This document shows positions 15,308 to 24,636 of a DNA stretch of 64,000 nucleotides, in pieces. Positions within the stretch are counted from its first letter, which is position 1. Every line of letters starts with the position of its first letter. The notes under the pieces are model-generated. The model had not been told where the DNA came from. It searched no databases and was given only the letters and a program-made list of their open reading frames with translations. A program made the translations under genes and the position numbers. The DNA comes from JAWXUD01 sp044432945. Its GTDB lineage: Bacteria; Cyanobacteriota; Vampirovibrionia; Gastranaerophilales; Gastranaerophilaceae. The stretch lies in contig JAWXUD010000001.1 in the NCBI GenBank assembly GCA_044432945.1, forward strand, positions 1 to 64,000, given 5' to 3'.

Positions 15308-15340
15308 ACCTGATTTAATTTTTTAAGTCAGGTTTTTTTT
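15308..15340 (+). terminator. Rho-independent terminator
   Basis: ACCTGA and TCAGGT form the stem (extended by TT/AA with a bulged G) around a T-rich loop, followed by eight T. It separates the small gene at 15103 from nadD. Confidence 0.75.
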
Positions 15341-15371
15341 ATTTTAAATTTAATTGTGATAAAATAATTTT

Positions 15372-15947
15372 ATGAATTTATGCGTATTTCAAGGAACATT
15401 CAATCCTATTCATAATGCTCACATTGATATGGCGAATTATGTCTTAGACAACTATGATTTTGATAATATTCTATTCATACCAGCTTATATGCCAGTACAT
15501 AAAGATTATGATTTAAAAATGTGTCAGCATAGATTTAACATGGTAAAATTAGCAATTTCTGATAATGATAGGTTTAAAATTAGTGATATTGAATACAAAT
15601 TAAATCAAAAATCATATACTTATTACACCATTTTAGAACTATATAAAATCTATGATTTGAAAAATAAAATAAAATTTATAATTGGAACTGATGCATTTGA
15701 AAAAATTGAAACTTGGCATCGAAGCGATGAATTAAAAAAATTAGTTGAATTTATTGTTTTTACACGAGAAAATGAGTTAAATAAAAATAAATATGATTAT
15801 TTAAAAGAAAAAGGATACGTTTTTGAATTTGCAAAAATGGACTATATTGAAATTTCGTCAACTGACGCCAGAAAAAATCTTGACGAGCAGACGCAAATAC
15901 TTCCTGAAAAAGTGAAAGGATACATTATAAAAAATGAATTATATTAA
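15372..15947 (+). CDS. nadD: Nicotinate-nucleotide adenylyltransferase
   Basis: The enzyme joins ATP and nicotinate mononucleotide to make deamido-NAD, a late step of NAD synthesis. The nucleotidyltransferase motif GTFNPIHNAH is at 8-17 and the second motif ISST(D) near 163; RF(N)MVKLAI and GTDAFEKIETWHRSDEL are family signatures. At 191 residues it has the usual length. It overlaps yqeK by 14 bp, a classic bacterial pairing. Confidence 0.95.
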   Translation: MNLCVFQGTFNPIHNAHIDMANYVLDNYDFDNILFIPAYMPVHKDYDLKMCQHRFNMVKLAISDNDRFKISDIEYKLNQKSYTYYTILELYKIYDLKNKIKFIIGTDAFEKIETWHRSDELKKLVEFIVFTRENELNKNKYDYLKEKGYVFEFAKMDYIEISSTDARKNLDEQTQILPEKVKGYIIKNELY

Positions 15948-16524
15948 ATCTAGCGAAGAAGAAGTCTTAAATTGGCTTCAAAACAACCTCTCAGAAGAAA
16001 GATATACCCACACATTAGGCACTGCTCAATGTGCAAAAAAACTAGCTAAACAATTTGGGTTAAACGAAGAAAAAGCTTATTACGCTGGGCTTTTACATGA
16101 TTGTGCCAAATGTTTTTCGACAGAAGAATTATTAGAAATAATCAACAATCATCTTGAAGTTGACGAGTGTCAAATGCTTAATTACAAAACACTTCACGCA
16201 CCTGTTAGTGCGTTTATTGCAGAAACAAAATTTGGCGTAGAAGATGGTGAAATACTTAATTCAATCGCAAGACATACATTAGGGCATTTACAAATGAGCG
16301 AATTTGACAAAATCGTATTTATCGCTGACAAGATTGAAACCAATACCAGAAAAATCGAAGATAGCAAAGAAATTCAAGCAATACTAGACGAGAAAGACGG
16401 CATCAACAAAGCGTTATTACAACTTTATAAAAAAACAATTAAAAGCTTAGTAAAAAGAGATTTGAAAATTTGTCTTTTAACCATCGAGATTTATAATCAA
16501 TTAGAAGACTTAATAAAAATTTAA
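15934..16524 (+). CDS. yqeK: YqeK-type HD-domain diadenosine tetraphosphatase
   Basis: This 196-residue protein has an HD hydrolase domain: YTHTLGTAQCAKKLA (first His), GLLHDCAKCFS (HD pair), HAPVSAF and SIARHTLGH, ending with IVFIADKIETNTR. YqeK enzymes split diadenosine tetraphosphate symmetrically into two ADP, a stress-nucleotide clean-up role. The start overlaps nadD. The usual third member of this neighbourhood, rsfS, is not found; instead a large acidic protein follows 70 bp on. Confidence 0.92.
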   Translation: MNYIKSSEEEVLNWLQNNLSEERYTHTLGTAQCAKKLAKQFGLNEEKAYYAGLLHDCAKCFSTEELLEIINNHLEVDECQMLNYKTLHAPVSAFIAETKFGVEDGEILNSIARHTLGHLQMSEFDKIVFIADKIETNTRKIEDSKEIQAILDEKDGINKALLQLYKKTIKSLVKRDLKICLLTIEIYNQLEDLIKI

Positions 16525-16593
16525 ATTATAATTAAAATGGTTAAATAAAGCATGTTTATGCTAGTATAAAAAGAAAACAATGAGGAGCTCATT

Positions 16594-19557
16594 ATGAAGA
16601 TTTTGGAAATTAAGAACAATTTAGTAAAAGTTGCATATGATAAATCAAACAAATTAACTCTTGCAGGTTTCATCGTTATAGCAGATGACAAATCGCCTTA
16701 TATAGCACAAATAACAAGCTTAAAGACTGATGTCAATGCGAATTTTGCGATCACAAAGCTTTTATTTACATTCGATAATGATGGAATACTAAAAAACTAT
16801 GATGGTTCTATTCCTGCACTAGATTCTGAAATCAATACTGTTGAGACACAAGAAATATTAGACATTTTACCGATTGAAACCCCTATCAAATTGGGCAGAA
16901 TAGCTCAACAAAATACATCTTTTAACGTTGATACAGATTTATTCAAAAATCATCTTACGATAATAACGAATAAAAACGAATACAAAAAAGCATTATTGCA
17001 TAGAGTTTGGGAACAATTTAGCGAAAAAAATCAAAAAACGCTTATTTTTGACATAAATGGTGATTTAAATTTAGAAACAAAAATTAAATCAGGAGAAGAT
17101 TTTAAGCTTCCATTGAATTATGACACAATTAATTTCATTTATGAAAACGACTTAGAAGACATTGACGCAACTAGCAAAGCGGTTATTCAAGATATTTTCA
17201 TTGAAGTTCAAGAGTATACAAAAACACTTCCTGAAGGGTTTTTACCATTTGATGCGTTTTTCAATGTGGTTGATCAACAATACAAACAAACAAACATGAC
17301 GCAACTTGTACTATTGAAAAACAAATTATTGAAATATAAAGAACAGGGAATATTCGCTAACAATCTAAAAGATATTCTTAGTCTTAATATAAATATCGAA
17401 AAAAATGATGTTAGTGCTGTTGATATTTCAAAATTGAAACCTACTTTACAAAAAGAATTCATCAATCACATATATAAAACTATGAGAAAAATTCGCAGTG
17501 AAATTTATTCTTTCATTGAATTAGAAGACGAATTCGCTGATAAGAAATTATTGAAAAATATTCTAAATCAAACGAGCATTTTCTCAACAATGATTTGTTC
17601 ACACGATTACAAATATATAAATGAGATTAAGCAAAATTCAGAAAACTTAATCATTTTCCAACCAACACAAGTTCAGCACGATTTTGCTAATTATGGAAAC
17701 TTCATTAATAAATTAAATAGTGACGAATTTATTACATGCGGAAACGCAACACAAGATATTCCTTTTATCATTAAAATTGAAGGGGCAAACGAAGGAATAC
17801 ACAGAATAACTGAGGACAATCATAACGAAATAACAATCGAAACTGAGAACGATTTGAATGCAGAAACAGATTTTGAAACGATTATAGATACTGATAATTT
17901 TGATACAATTTCTATATCAGAAGATTATGTAGAAATTGAAAATATTCATATAGATAATGACATCTCGAACGTAGAAAATGAATTTGAATTACCTATTTTA
18001 AAAGATAGTTCAGACGAATTAATTAATGCAGAAATTTTCCCTATTGAAAACGACATATTAGACAATATAAATACTAATATTAACAATTTCACAGGCAATA
18101 GTACAAACAAAATTGAGTTAGGGCAAAAACCAATAATTCAAGAAGTCGAAGCCGAAGTTGAAGTTGAAGTTGAAGTCGAAGTCGAAGCTGAAGTTGAGGT
18201 TGAAGTTGAAGTTGAGGTTGAAGTTGAAGTTGAGGTTGAGGTTGAAGCCGAAGTTGAAGTTGAAACTGAAGTCGAAGTTGAGGTTGAAGTCGAGCCTAAA
18301 GTCAATGTCTCAAACGAAATTAATATTGCAGTTGATACAGAAGAAATAGCTGACAATAACAGTGAAACTAAAGAATTTATTGAAAAAATTGATAACGAAA
18401 CAACTGAGGTCGAAGCCTTAAATGAAGTAAATGTCAATACTAAAGACAATGCAGAAATAGGAACTAATACTGAAAACGAAATTATAGAGAATGTTGTTAC
18501 CGAAAATAATAATCAAGCAAACAATGAAATTGAAGTAAATGTCAATATCGAAAACGAAGAGATAATCAAAGAAGCCATCGAAGAAGAACCAATAATCGAA
18601 GAAGAACCAATAATCGAAGAAGAACCGATAATTGAAGAAGAACCGATAATTGAAGAAGAACCGATTTTTCAAACCGAAGCCGATTATGAAATCACAGACT
18701 ATAAAACTGACGATGTAAATAAAAAAGAAACTGTAGAAATAGAATTCTTAGAAACTTTAACAGAAAATACCGAAGATAATATTGAAGAAAACATTGAAGA
18801 AAATGTCGAAGAAACGACCATAGAAGCTGATGTAAAAATTGATGAATTTTTGGAAAGTAACGAAATTTATGAAGAAGCTGATGATGTTAAAGCAAATATA
18901 ATCGTAGAAGAAATGATAGAAGCTGATGAAGAGCCAGAAGATAAAACCTCAACTTTTAACACTTCTAATCAAGTTGATGAATTAAACGATGATGATTTAG
19001 ATTTCATAGAACACATTACAAACACACCAGATGCTGGTGATGTATTATTAAATGCTGCTAATGACATAAATATTATTGAAGAAGCTGAAGTTGAAGTTGA
19101 AATTAAAGAAACTGTTCAAGAAGAAGTTGAAGAAATTGTTCAAGAAGAAATAATCGAAGAAGTTACTAATAAAATCCAAGAAGTTGAAAATAATGACGCA
19201 TTAGAAGAATTTTTAGGATTTGAAACAAACGAAGTTGAAACGGTTTCAAATGAAATGCCTGAATATGAAATCATTGAAAGACTTGAAGAGAATGTTGATA
19301 ATGTTTTAGAAGACAATTCAAAAGACGATTTACAAATGTTACCTATTTATTCAGCCGAAATACCTGAAAATAGAAGTAACGAACAAGTCCAAAAATTTGA
19401 AACAGGTGATAGCGTAAATCACCCTAAATACGGCAATGGCGTTGTTGAAAAGATGATTGATTATGGTACTAAAATACTATATTCAGTAAAATTTGATAAC
19501 CAAAGCGTTGGAAGAAGACTATTTGATCCAACAGTTACTGAATTAACAAAAAATTAA
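16594..19557 (+). CDS. Large acidic protein: HerA-like N-terminus, EV/EEEPII repeats, tudor-like C-terminus
   Basis: This protein has 987 residues. Residues ~1-400 have the layout of a HerA/FtsK-type ATPase: a small barrel (1-80), then IKLGR..., NHLTIITNKNEYKKALLHRVWEQF and KTLIFDINGDL, where HerA has GR, the Walker A loop and a D-x-x-G strand. The Walker A lysine/glycine pattern is absent, so ATP binding is doubtful. Residues ~517-567 are a run of Val-Glu/Ala-Glu dipeptides and ~663-692 five copies of EEEPII. The last ~50 residues (DSVNHPKYGNGVVEKMIDYG) resemble the tudor-like end of UvrD/PcrA helicases that touches RNA polymerase. GAGGAGCTC is the ribosome site. It may be a structural, inactive relative; the family calls are inference. 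Confidence 0.7.
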   Translation: MKILEIKNNLVKVAYDKSNKLTLAGFIVIADDKSPYIAQITSLKTDVNANFAITKLLFTFDNDGILKNYDGSIPALDSEINTVETQEILDILPIETPIKLGRIAQQNTSFNVDTDLFKNHLTIITNKNEYKKALLHRVWEQFSEKNQKTLIFDINGDLNLETKIKSGEDFKLPLNYDTINFIYENDLEDIDATSKAVIQDIFIEVQEYTKTLPEGFLPFDAFFNVVDQQYKQTNMTQLVLLKNKLLKYKEQGIFANNLKDILSLNINIEKNDVSAVDISKLKPTLQKEFINHIYKTMRKIRSEIYSFIELEDEFADKKLLKNILNQTSIFSTMICSHDYKYINEIKQNSENLIIFQPTQVQHDFANYGNFINKLNSDEFITCGNATQDIPFIIKIEGANEGIHRITEDNHNEITIETENDLNAETDFETIIDTDNFDTISISEDYVEIENIHIDNDISNVENEFELPILKDSSDELINAEIFPIENDILDNINTNINNFTGNSTNKIELGQKPIIQEVEAEVEVEVEVEVEAEVEVEVEVEVEVEVEVEVEAEVEVETEVEVEVEVEPKVNVSNEINIAVDTEEIADNNSETKEFIEKIDNETTEVEALNEVNVNTKDNAEIGTNTENEIIENVVTENNNQANNEIEVNVNIENEEIIKEAIEEEPIIEEEPIIEEEPIIEEEPIIEEEPIFQTEADYEITDYKTDDVNKKETVEIEFLETLTENTEDNIEENIEENVEETTIEADVKIDEFLESNEIYEEADDVKANIIVEEMIEADEEPEDKTSTFNTSNQVDELNDDDLDFIEHITNTPDAGDVLLNAANDINIIEEAEVEVEIKETVQEEVEEIVQEEIIEEVTNKIQEVENNDALEEFLGFETNEVETVSNEMPEYEIIERLEENVDNVLEDNSKDDLQMLPIYSAEIPENRSNEQVQKFETGDSVNHPKYGNGVVEKMIDYGTKILYSVKFDNQSVGRRLFDPTVTELTKN
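18142..18294 (+). repeat. In-frame GAAGTT hexamer tract
   Basis: About 51 codons of near-perfect (GAA GTT) units encode alternating Glu-Val with a few Ala, Thr and Lys. It is slippage-prone, in frame, and produces long spurious frames on the other strand. Confidence 0.9.
18580..18669 (+). repeat. Five 18-bp units encoding EEEPII
   Basis: The unit gaagaagaaccaataatc is repeated five times; the copies differ only at silent positions until the last. It lies in the acidic middle of the 987-residue protein. Confidence 0.9.
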
Positions 19558-19569
19558 ACCGTTAAAGAA

Positions 19570-19920
19570 TTATTTTCTAAGATTTGAAGCACCCTTCAAG
19601 TAAACAAATTCAGGGCAAAAATCGCTTTTGCAATTTATAACAATTAAAACTCTCAAACAAGATTTTAATGAATTTTCAACATCGAGTTCATTAAAACACA
19701 TCATTGCGACATCACTCCAACCAAGTTCTGTACGTGCAAATTTTGCTGGAAAATCAGTGTCTAAATCCTTAGTTAAAGTAAAAATCACATGAGAAATATC
19801 ACTAATTTCAATATTATTCGACTCAACCATCTTTGACAAAAGCTCTACTGTCGCCGACTTTAATGCTTCTGTAGAATTTTTTTCAACTGTAATCGCACCA
19901 CGAATACCTTTAGAACTCAT
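19570..19920 (-). CDS. aroH: Monofunctional chorismate mutase, AroH class
   Basis: It converts chorismate to prephenate, the branch to phenylalanine and tyrosine. The protein is 116 residues, the length of the trimeric AroH type. Family residues are visible: Arg in GIRGAITV, FPAKFARTELGWSDVAMMC, Cys and Glu in MCFNELDV, Arg in CLRVLIVIN and Tyr in EFVYLKGA. It follows fmt by 8 bp on the minus strand and is the last gene of def-fmt-aroH. No other aromatic amino acid gene is nearby. Confidence 0.93.
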   Translation of the reverse strand: MSSKGIRGAITVEKNSTEALKSATVELLSKMVESNNIEISDISHVIFTLTKDLDTDFPAKFARTELGWSDVAMMCFNELDVENSLKSCLRVLIVINCKSDFCPEFVYLKGASNLRK

Positions 19921-19928
19921 AACTTCTC

Positions 19929-20843
19929 CTATTTCTTTTGCAACCCATTAAACCAATCACGAGCAAACATTTCGCCCTTACCCTCAGGCTTAACTTTCAC
20001 TAGCAACAAACAACCTGAACCACATTTCACCACAACACCATCTTTTACTGGCTTCATAAACTCAAAATCATCTACATTGTCATACAAAACTTTTGTTTCT
20101 AAAACTTTAACAATTTTTTCATTATATAAAAAATATGCTGACGGTAATTTGTAAATCCCACGAACCAAGTTATGAATATCGATTGCAGAATTATCCCAAT
20201 TAATTTCCATCTCTTCTTTTTTCAATTTATTTGCCATACAAACGCCATCTTCTGATTGCTTAACTGGTGTAATTGAATTATCTACAAGACCAACCAAAGT
20301 TGTTTCAAGCAACTCTGGAGAAGCTTCACTAATTTGAGAAAACAAATCCATACAATTCATCTCATCAGTTATATCAATAACCTTTCTCATACAAACATCG
20401 CCACAATCAAGCCCCAATTCTGTAATCATCGTACAAATACCAGTTTGCTTGTCACCATTAATTATCGCACGTTGAATAGGATTAGCCCCACGATATTTTG
20501 GCAAAAGCGAAGCGTGAAGGTTTATCGTTGAATATTTTGGCACGTCTAAAACCTCTTGAGAAAGAATTTGACCAAATGCAAACGTAACAAAAAAATCAGG
20601 GTTTAATTTCTGCAACTCTTCAATAATTTCAGGCTCTTTTCTAATAGATTTTGGTTGAAAAACAGGTAAATTATGTTCTAATGCAAAACTCTTCAACGGC
20701 GACATCGAAAGTTTTTGACCTCGTCCAGCAGGCTTGTCAGGCTGTGTTACAATCGCCTGAATATTAATCTTATCTGAATTAAAAAGGTATTCTAACGACT
20801 TTAGAGCAATCGCAGGAGTCCCAAAAAATACTACATCAATCAT
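19929..20843 (-). CDS. fmt: Methionyl-tRNA formyltransferase
   Basis: It formylates initiator Met-tRNA using 10-formyl-tetrahydrofolate. The true start is MIDVVFFGTPAIA at 20843, giving 304 residues; the longer open frame to 20936 only reads through the end of def. The core is NLHASLLPKYRGANPIQRAI (Asn and His of the active site) with GLDCGDV carrying the catalytic Asp; the C-terminal tRNA-binding domain follows. It overlaps def by 8 bp, the standard pairing of the enzymes that add and remove the formyl group. Confidence 0.95.
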   Translation of the reverse strand: MIDVVFFGTPAIALKSLEYLFNSDKINIQAIVTQPDKPAGRGQKLSMSPLKSFALEHNLPVFQPKSIRKEPEIIEELQKLNPDFFVTFAFGQILSQEVLDVPKYSTINLHASLLPKYRGANPIQRAIINGDKQTGICTMITELGLDCGDVCMRKVIDITDEMNCMDLFSQISEASPELLETTLVGLVDNSITPVKQSEDGVCMANKLKKEEMEINWDNSAIDIHNLVRGIYKLPSAYFLYNEKIVKVLETKVLYDNVDDFEFMKPVKDGVVVKCGSGCLLLVKVKPEGKGEMFARDWFNGLQKK

Positions 20844-21399
20844 TTTTAAATTCGTTCTCCAATACCTCATCAACAACAATTTTCTCAACATCAACTGGTG
20901 GCAAATTAAATTTAGCCAAAACCTCATCAGTTTCAAAACGATTTACACAATGATCAATAAATAAAATCCCGTCTAAATGATCGTTTTCATGTTGAATAGC
21001 ACGAGCTAAAAGCGAGCCGTCATTAGCCTCTAAGACAAAAGGTCTTCCTTTTGAATCAAGAGCTTTCACCGTAATATTCTTATATCTTCTAACATCGGAA
21101 TACGCTTCTGGAAAACTAATACAACCTTCTTGAGCGATTATCGCACCAGATTTTTTTATTATTTTAGGATTAATAAAAACCATTGGATTTAGTGGTTCAT
21201 CATTAGTTGAAACATCAATTACGAACACTCGATAATTCTCACCAATCTGCGGAGCAGCCATACCTACGCCATTTTTAGCATACATTGTATCAAGCAAATC
21301 TGCCACCAAGTCAGTAATCTTTCTTGACACTTTATGAACCTCTTTTGAAGGTTCACGTAAACTTTTTTCACCATATTGCAAAACTCTTTTTATAGCCAT
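20836..21399 (-). CDS. def: Peptide deformylase
   Basis: It removes the N-formyl group from nascent proteins. At 187 residues it has the three diagnostic motifs: GVGMAAPQIG, EGCISFPE (metal-ligand Cys) and QHENDHLDG (the two His ligands and catalytic Glu). It is a metal enzyme active at the ribosome exit. It starts the def-fmt-aroH group; AAGAGGAAAG is the ribosome site. Confidence 0.96.
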   Translation of the reverse strand: MAIKRVLQYGEKSLREPSKEVHKVSRKITDLVADLLDTMYAKNGVGMAAPQIGENYRVFVIDVSTNDEPLNPMVFINPKIIKKSGAIIAQEGCISFPEAYSDVRRYKNITVKALDSKGRPFVLEANDGSLLARAIQHENDHLDGILFIDHCVNRFETDEVLAKFNLPPVDVEKIVVDEVLENEFKND

Positions 21400-21458
21400 T
21401 AATCTTTCCTCTTATTAGAAAAAATTATAATATAAATTCAAGCTATTTGCAAACAGTT

Positions 21459-22142
21459 CTATCGAACAGACAAAAATTTATGCACTTGAGGGATTAAACG
21501 AACTTTCCTATATCTCATCAAAAATTCATCTAAGATTTTCGATGCAAAATCACTAGACACAGCCATTTTATCGCCAATCATCATCGGTTGTAATATCAAT
21601 TCAATATTATATTTTTCAGCCAAATAACAAGTTTGCTCAATCTCTAAATCAGTAATTTTGTCATCAAAAACAACCTTTGCAAATGTCTCAATACCAGAAC
21701 AGTTTTCAAAAAACGCATCGTGCTTTTCACACAGCCCCACAATCCCAGTAGCACTTTTAAGCTTTATATCAGCTGAAACAATGTCAACAAATTCTTTAAT
21801 CTTTAAAAATTCTTCACACAAAGTCGCATTAGTTTCTAAATAAATAGGCAAACTCAATTTTGGCAACAATTCTTTCAAAAAATCCACCGATAATAACGGT
21901 TCACCACCTGTTAAAGAAATAGAGTGAACAGTATCCAAATTGTACTCGTTTATTTTTTTTACCAACTCATCAACTGAATATTCAACGAAATCGGATTTAA
22001 AATCAAATTCGGTATCACAATAATCACAATTCAAATTACACCCACAAAACCTAATAAATAATTGCTTAACACCCACATATGGTGCTTCGCCTTGAATTGA
22101 AGTGAACATCTCTTTTATTTTAATTTTATTTTTTAAAATCAT
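21459..22142 (-). CDS. queE: 7-carboxy-7-deazaguanine synthase
   Basis: This radical SAM enzyme makes 7-carboxy-7-deazaguanine from carboxytetrahydropterin in queuosine synthesis. SIQGEAPYVG, then FCGCNLNCDYCDTEF (cluster cysteines CxxxCxxC) and SLTGGEPLL are characteristic. It is 227 residues. Its start overlaps the dnaJ gene's end by 17 bp; a later ATG (MFTSIQGEA) is possible but would trim only 11 residues. No queC or queD is in the window, so the rest of the pathway must lie elsewhere or the product be salvaged. Confidence 0.93.
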   Translation of the reverse strand: MILKNKIKIKEMFTSIQGEAPYVGVKQLFIRFCGCNLNCDYCDTEFDFKSDFVEYSVDELVKKINEYNLDTVHSISLTGGEPLLSVDFLKELLPKLSLPIYLETNATLCEEFLKIKEFVDIVSADIKLKSATGIVGLCEKHDAFFENCSGIETFAKVVFDDKITDLEIEQTCYLAEKYNIELILQPMMIGDKMAVSSDFASKILDEFLMRYRKVRLIPQVHKFLSVR

Positions 22143-23217
22143 TGAACAAATTCTCTCTCACATTGTGCTGCGACAATTTTTTAAGCTTTTCATAAAGCTT
22201 TTTTTCATCATCTGACAAACAAGAGTCAATTTCAATATTTACAGTAATAATCATATCACCAGTCTTATTTTTTTGCGACAAACCCTGCCCTGCAAGCCTA
22301 AATTTTTGCCCAGAATTTGTACCCACTGGGATTTTTAACGAAACATCACCATCAAAAGTTGGCACAGAAATCTTGCCACCCAAAACAGCCTCGAAAGGGG
22401 TTATCGGCAAAATATACAGGATATCTAATCCCTCATATTTTATTTTAGAATTAGGCTCAATACTCACTTTCAAGTACAAATCGCCATTCTTACCACCAAA
22501 CTTACCTTGCTTTCCTTCACCCTTTATTCGCAATTTTGTATTATTTTTCAATTTGGCAGGAATTTGCACAGTGATTTTTCGATATTCACTAATTTCACCG
22601 CTTCCAGAACATTTTTGACAAAGCGAACCATTAATAAATTTCCGTCCTCTACATTTAGGACACTGCTCTGTATGCAAAATATTCACAACTTTTGACGCAC
22701 CATTATATGCTTCAGAAATAGAAACCCTGACATCTGAAAATATATCCTCACCATCAATCGGATTTTTTTTAGCTTCTTTTTGCTTCTTATAATATTCCTG
22801 CTGATTTGACCTCTTAAACTCTTCAAAAATGTCATTTATCTTGTGCGAAAAATCCTGCTTAGAATTTTCAAACTCTATTTTTGTTTTATAACTTGCTTCT
22901 TTGTGAAACTCCTGTTTTCCAAAACCATTCTTATCAAAATCTTCCGCCTTACTTTTTGACTGAAAATTCGGTTTATCAAATTCAACATCAACTTTCTTTG
23001 TCTTAAAAATCCCGTTTATAATATCATACTGCTTACGCTTTTTCTCATCGCTTAAAGTTTCATAAGCCTGACTAACCTCTTTAAACAATTTTTCACAACT
23101 CGGATTTATATCAGGGTGATATTTGCGTGCAAGCCTACGATAGGCCGTTTTAATTTCAACACCATCACAATTAGGGGTCAACTCCAAAATCTCATAATAA
23201 TTCTTAGGCTTTATCAT
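22126..23217 (-). CDS. dnaJ: DnaJ-family co-chaperone with a single zinc centre
   Basis: This 363-residue protein has a J domain at the N-terminus (YRRLARKYHPDINPS; HPD at 34-36) that stimulates DnaK. A charged linker (about 70-150) replaces the usual Gly/Phe region. Only two CxxCxG motifs (CPKCRG, CQKCSG, near 185-205) remain of the usual four, so one zinc centre at most. The C-terminal substrate-binding domains (GEGKQGKFGGKNGDLYLKV, PTFDGDVSLKIPVGTNSGQKFRLAGQG) are complete. It is between a classical DnaJ and a CbpA type. grpE and dnaK are not nearby. It is followed by queE with a short overlap. Confidence 0.9.
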   Translation of the reverse strand: MIKPKNYYEILELTPNCDGVEIKTAYRRLARKYHPDINPSCEKLFKEVSQAYETLSDEKKRKQYDIINGIFKTKKVDVEFDKPNFQSKSKAEDFDKNGFGKQEFHKEASYKTKIEFENSKQDFSHKINDIFEEFKRSNQQEYYKKQKEAKKNPIDGEDIFSDVRVSISEAYNGASKVVNILHTEQCPKCRGRKFINGSLCQKCSGSGEISEYRKITVQIPAKLKNNTKLRIKGEGKQGKFGGKNGDLYLKVSIEPNSKIKYEGLDILYILPITPFEAVLGGKISVPTFDGDVSLKIPVGTNSGQKFRLAGQGLSQKNKTGDMIITVNIEIDSCLSDDEKKLYEKLKKLSQHNVRENLFNDFKK

Positions 23218-23260
23218 ATCTCATTTTATAATGATTTAATTTTAAATATCAACCTCAATT

Positions 23261-24508
23261 TTATTCGACAACTGGACAAATATCTTTGCGATATTTTTTG
23301 CCTTCAAATTTTATCAAATCAATATTTTCATAAACGCACTTACTAGCTCTAGCAAGCGTTTTAGCAGTTTTTGTAACAACCAAAGCATTACCTAAAGGTG
23401 CTAAAGTTTCAAAATATTCATTTTGTCTTGTCGCAAAATGCCCAATTTCAACTTCATCAACTTGCTCCAACCCTAAAATCACGCTATCTTTGACTTTTGA
23501 AGATAAAACACAAGACACAGATACACTATCAGAGAATTTTACTTCAGGATAAACATCACCAAACGCACCATTAGAACAAGATTCAAAAAGCTCATATAAA
23601 TCTTCTTCAATCAAATTAAGAACACACTGACAATCATTATCAGATAAAAACGGTCTAAACTCTAATGCTGTCAATTTTCCATCATCTTTTAACACACAAT
23701 CAACACCCAAAATCCCTAAATAAGGAGTTTGACGATATTCTAATGAATTCAACACATTTGACACCATGTTTTTCATCAAATATTTTTGTGTTTCTGCAGT
23801 AACCTTATAATCTGGTGCAAACGCTCCCACGCCAGAAGTCAAAAGTCCAGCATCACCATCTTCACTAAATTTATAATTAGCGACACTAGTTAATGGCAAA
23901 ACGCTATACCCGTCAGTTATTACATAAAACGTGAACTCATGCCCATAAGCATAATCCTCAATTAATACCCTTGCTTCACCTGTTAAGAACAAATCAGATA
24001 CAAAAGTTTTTGCAAAATTAAACGAATTACAAACAAGCCTATCTCCCAACAAATTTTCATCTGTTCGAATAACAACAGGATAATTAGAATTCTTCAAATA
24101 ATCGTTCGCCATAGCCTCTTTGTCATAAGTCCCAAAACGAGGCGTAGGTATTCTTAATTTATACAACAATTTTTTACCAAGTGATTTACTTATAACAAAA
24201 TCTGCACTTTGAGCAGTCGGTGCAAAAATCAACTGCCCATTCGTTTGAAAATAAGTGGCGATATCCGCCTTGATAGCAAGCTCAGAAGTAGCTATCGTCA
24301 AATCAATATCATTAGATACAGCAAATTCTAAAAGCTCTTGAACATTTTGCTCACGAATATCAACACAAGTGCAAAATTCTTTCATAGCAACATTTCCAGA
24401 TGCAACAAAAACTTCGCTGACATGCTCATATTCACTAAACTTTTTCGCTAACGCATACTCTTTTGCCGATGAACCAATTATTAAAACTTTTTTATTATTC
24501 TTTTCCAT
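23261..24508 (-). CDS. Divergent PurD-like ATP-grasp protein (phosphoribosylamine-glycine ligase family)
   Basis: This 415-residue protein follows the PurD plan over its whole length: an N-terminal nucleotide-type fold (VLIIGSSAKEYALA where PurD has GxGGREHAL), IFAPTAQSADF..SK, an ATP-grasp core, and DGDAGLLTSGVGAFAPDY where PurD has GDxGPNTGGMGAYSP. Several signature residues are replaced: no GLAAGKGV loop (TDENLLGDRLV instead), no QDHKR, and EFRPFLSDND instead of EFNVRFGDPE. It may be a degenerate or repurposed relative. I start at ATG 24508; a GTG at 24523 overlaps a TATAAT only 5 bp upstream, so the message could be nearly leaderless. Confidence 0.7.
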   Translation of the reverse strand: MEKNNKKVLIIGSSAKEYALAKKFSEYEHVSEVFVASGNVAMKEFCTCVDIREQNVQELLEFAVSNDIDLTIATSELAIKADIATYFQTNGQLIFAPTAQSADFVISKSLGKKLLYKLRIPTPRFGTYDKEAMANDYLKNSNYPVVIRTDENLLGDRLVCNSFNFAKTFVSDLFLTGEARVLIEDYAYGHEFTFYVITDGYSVLPLTSVANYKFSEDGDAGLLTSGVGAFAPDYKVTAETQKYLMKNMVSNVLNSLEYRQTPYLGILGVDCVLKDDGKLTALEFRPFLSDNDCQCVLNLIEEDLYELFESCSNGAFGDVYPEVKFSDSVSVSCVLSSKVKDSVILGLEQVDEVEIGHFATRQNEYFETLAPLGNALVVTKTAKTLARASKCVYENIDLIKFEGKKYRKDICPVVE

Positions 24509-24636
24509 TAAATTATTATACACGAAACAGATGATTTTTCATTAAAATTATCTACATTCAGAAAAAAACATGCTATAATTTGACATATAAAAAAAATACA
24601 TTAATAAACAAATATAAGAAGTGAGGTTTTAGTAGA

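Noticed and set aside
18138..18449. Ser/Thr-rich minus frame opposite the EV repeats
   Set aside because: It is only the complement of GAAGTT repeats; STSTST runs come from the tract, not from a gene.
18580..18669. CRISPR array
   Set aside because: The repeats are contiguous in-frame coding units with no spacers. No other array-like pattern or cas gene is present.
20844..20936. Extended N-terminus for fmt
   Set aside because: The added 31 residues read through the end of def in another frame; FGTPAIA must be close to the N-terminus of Fmt.
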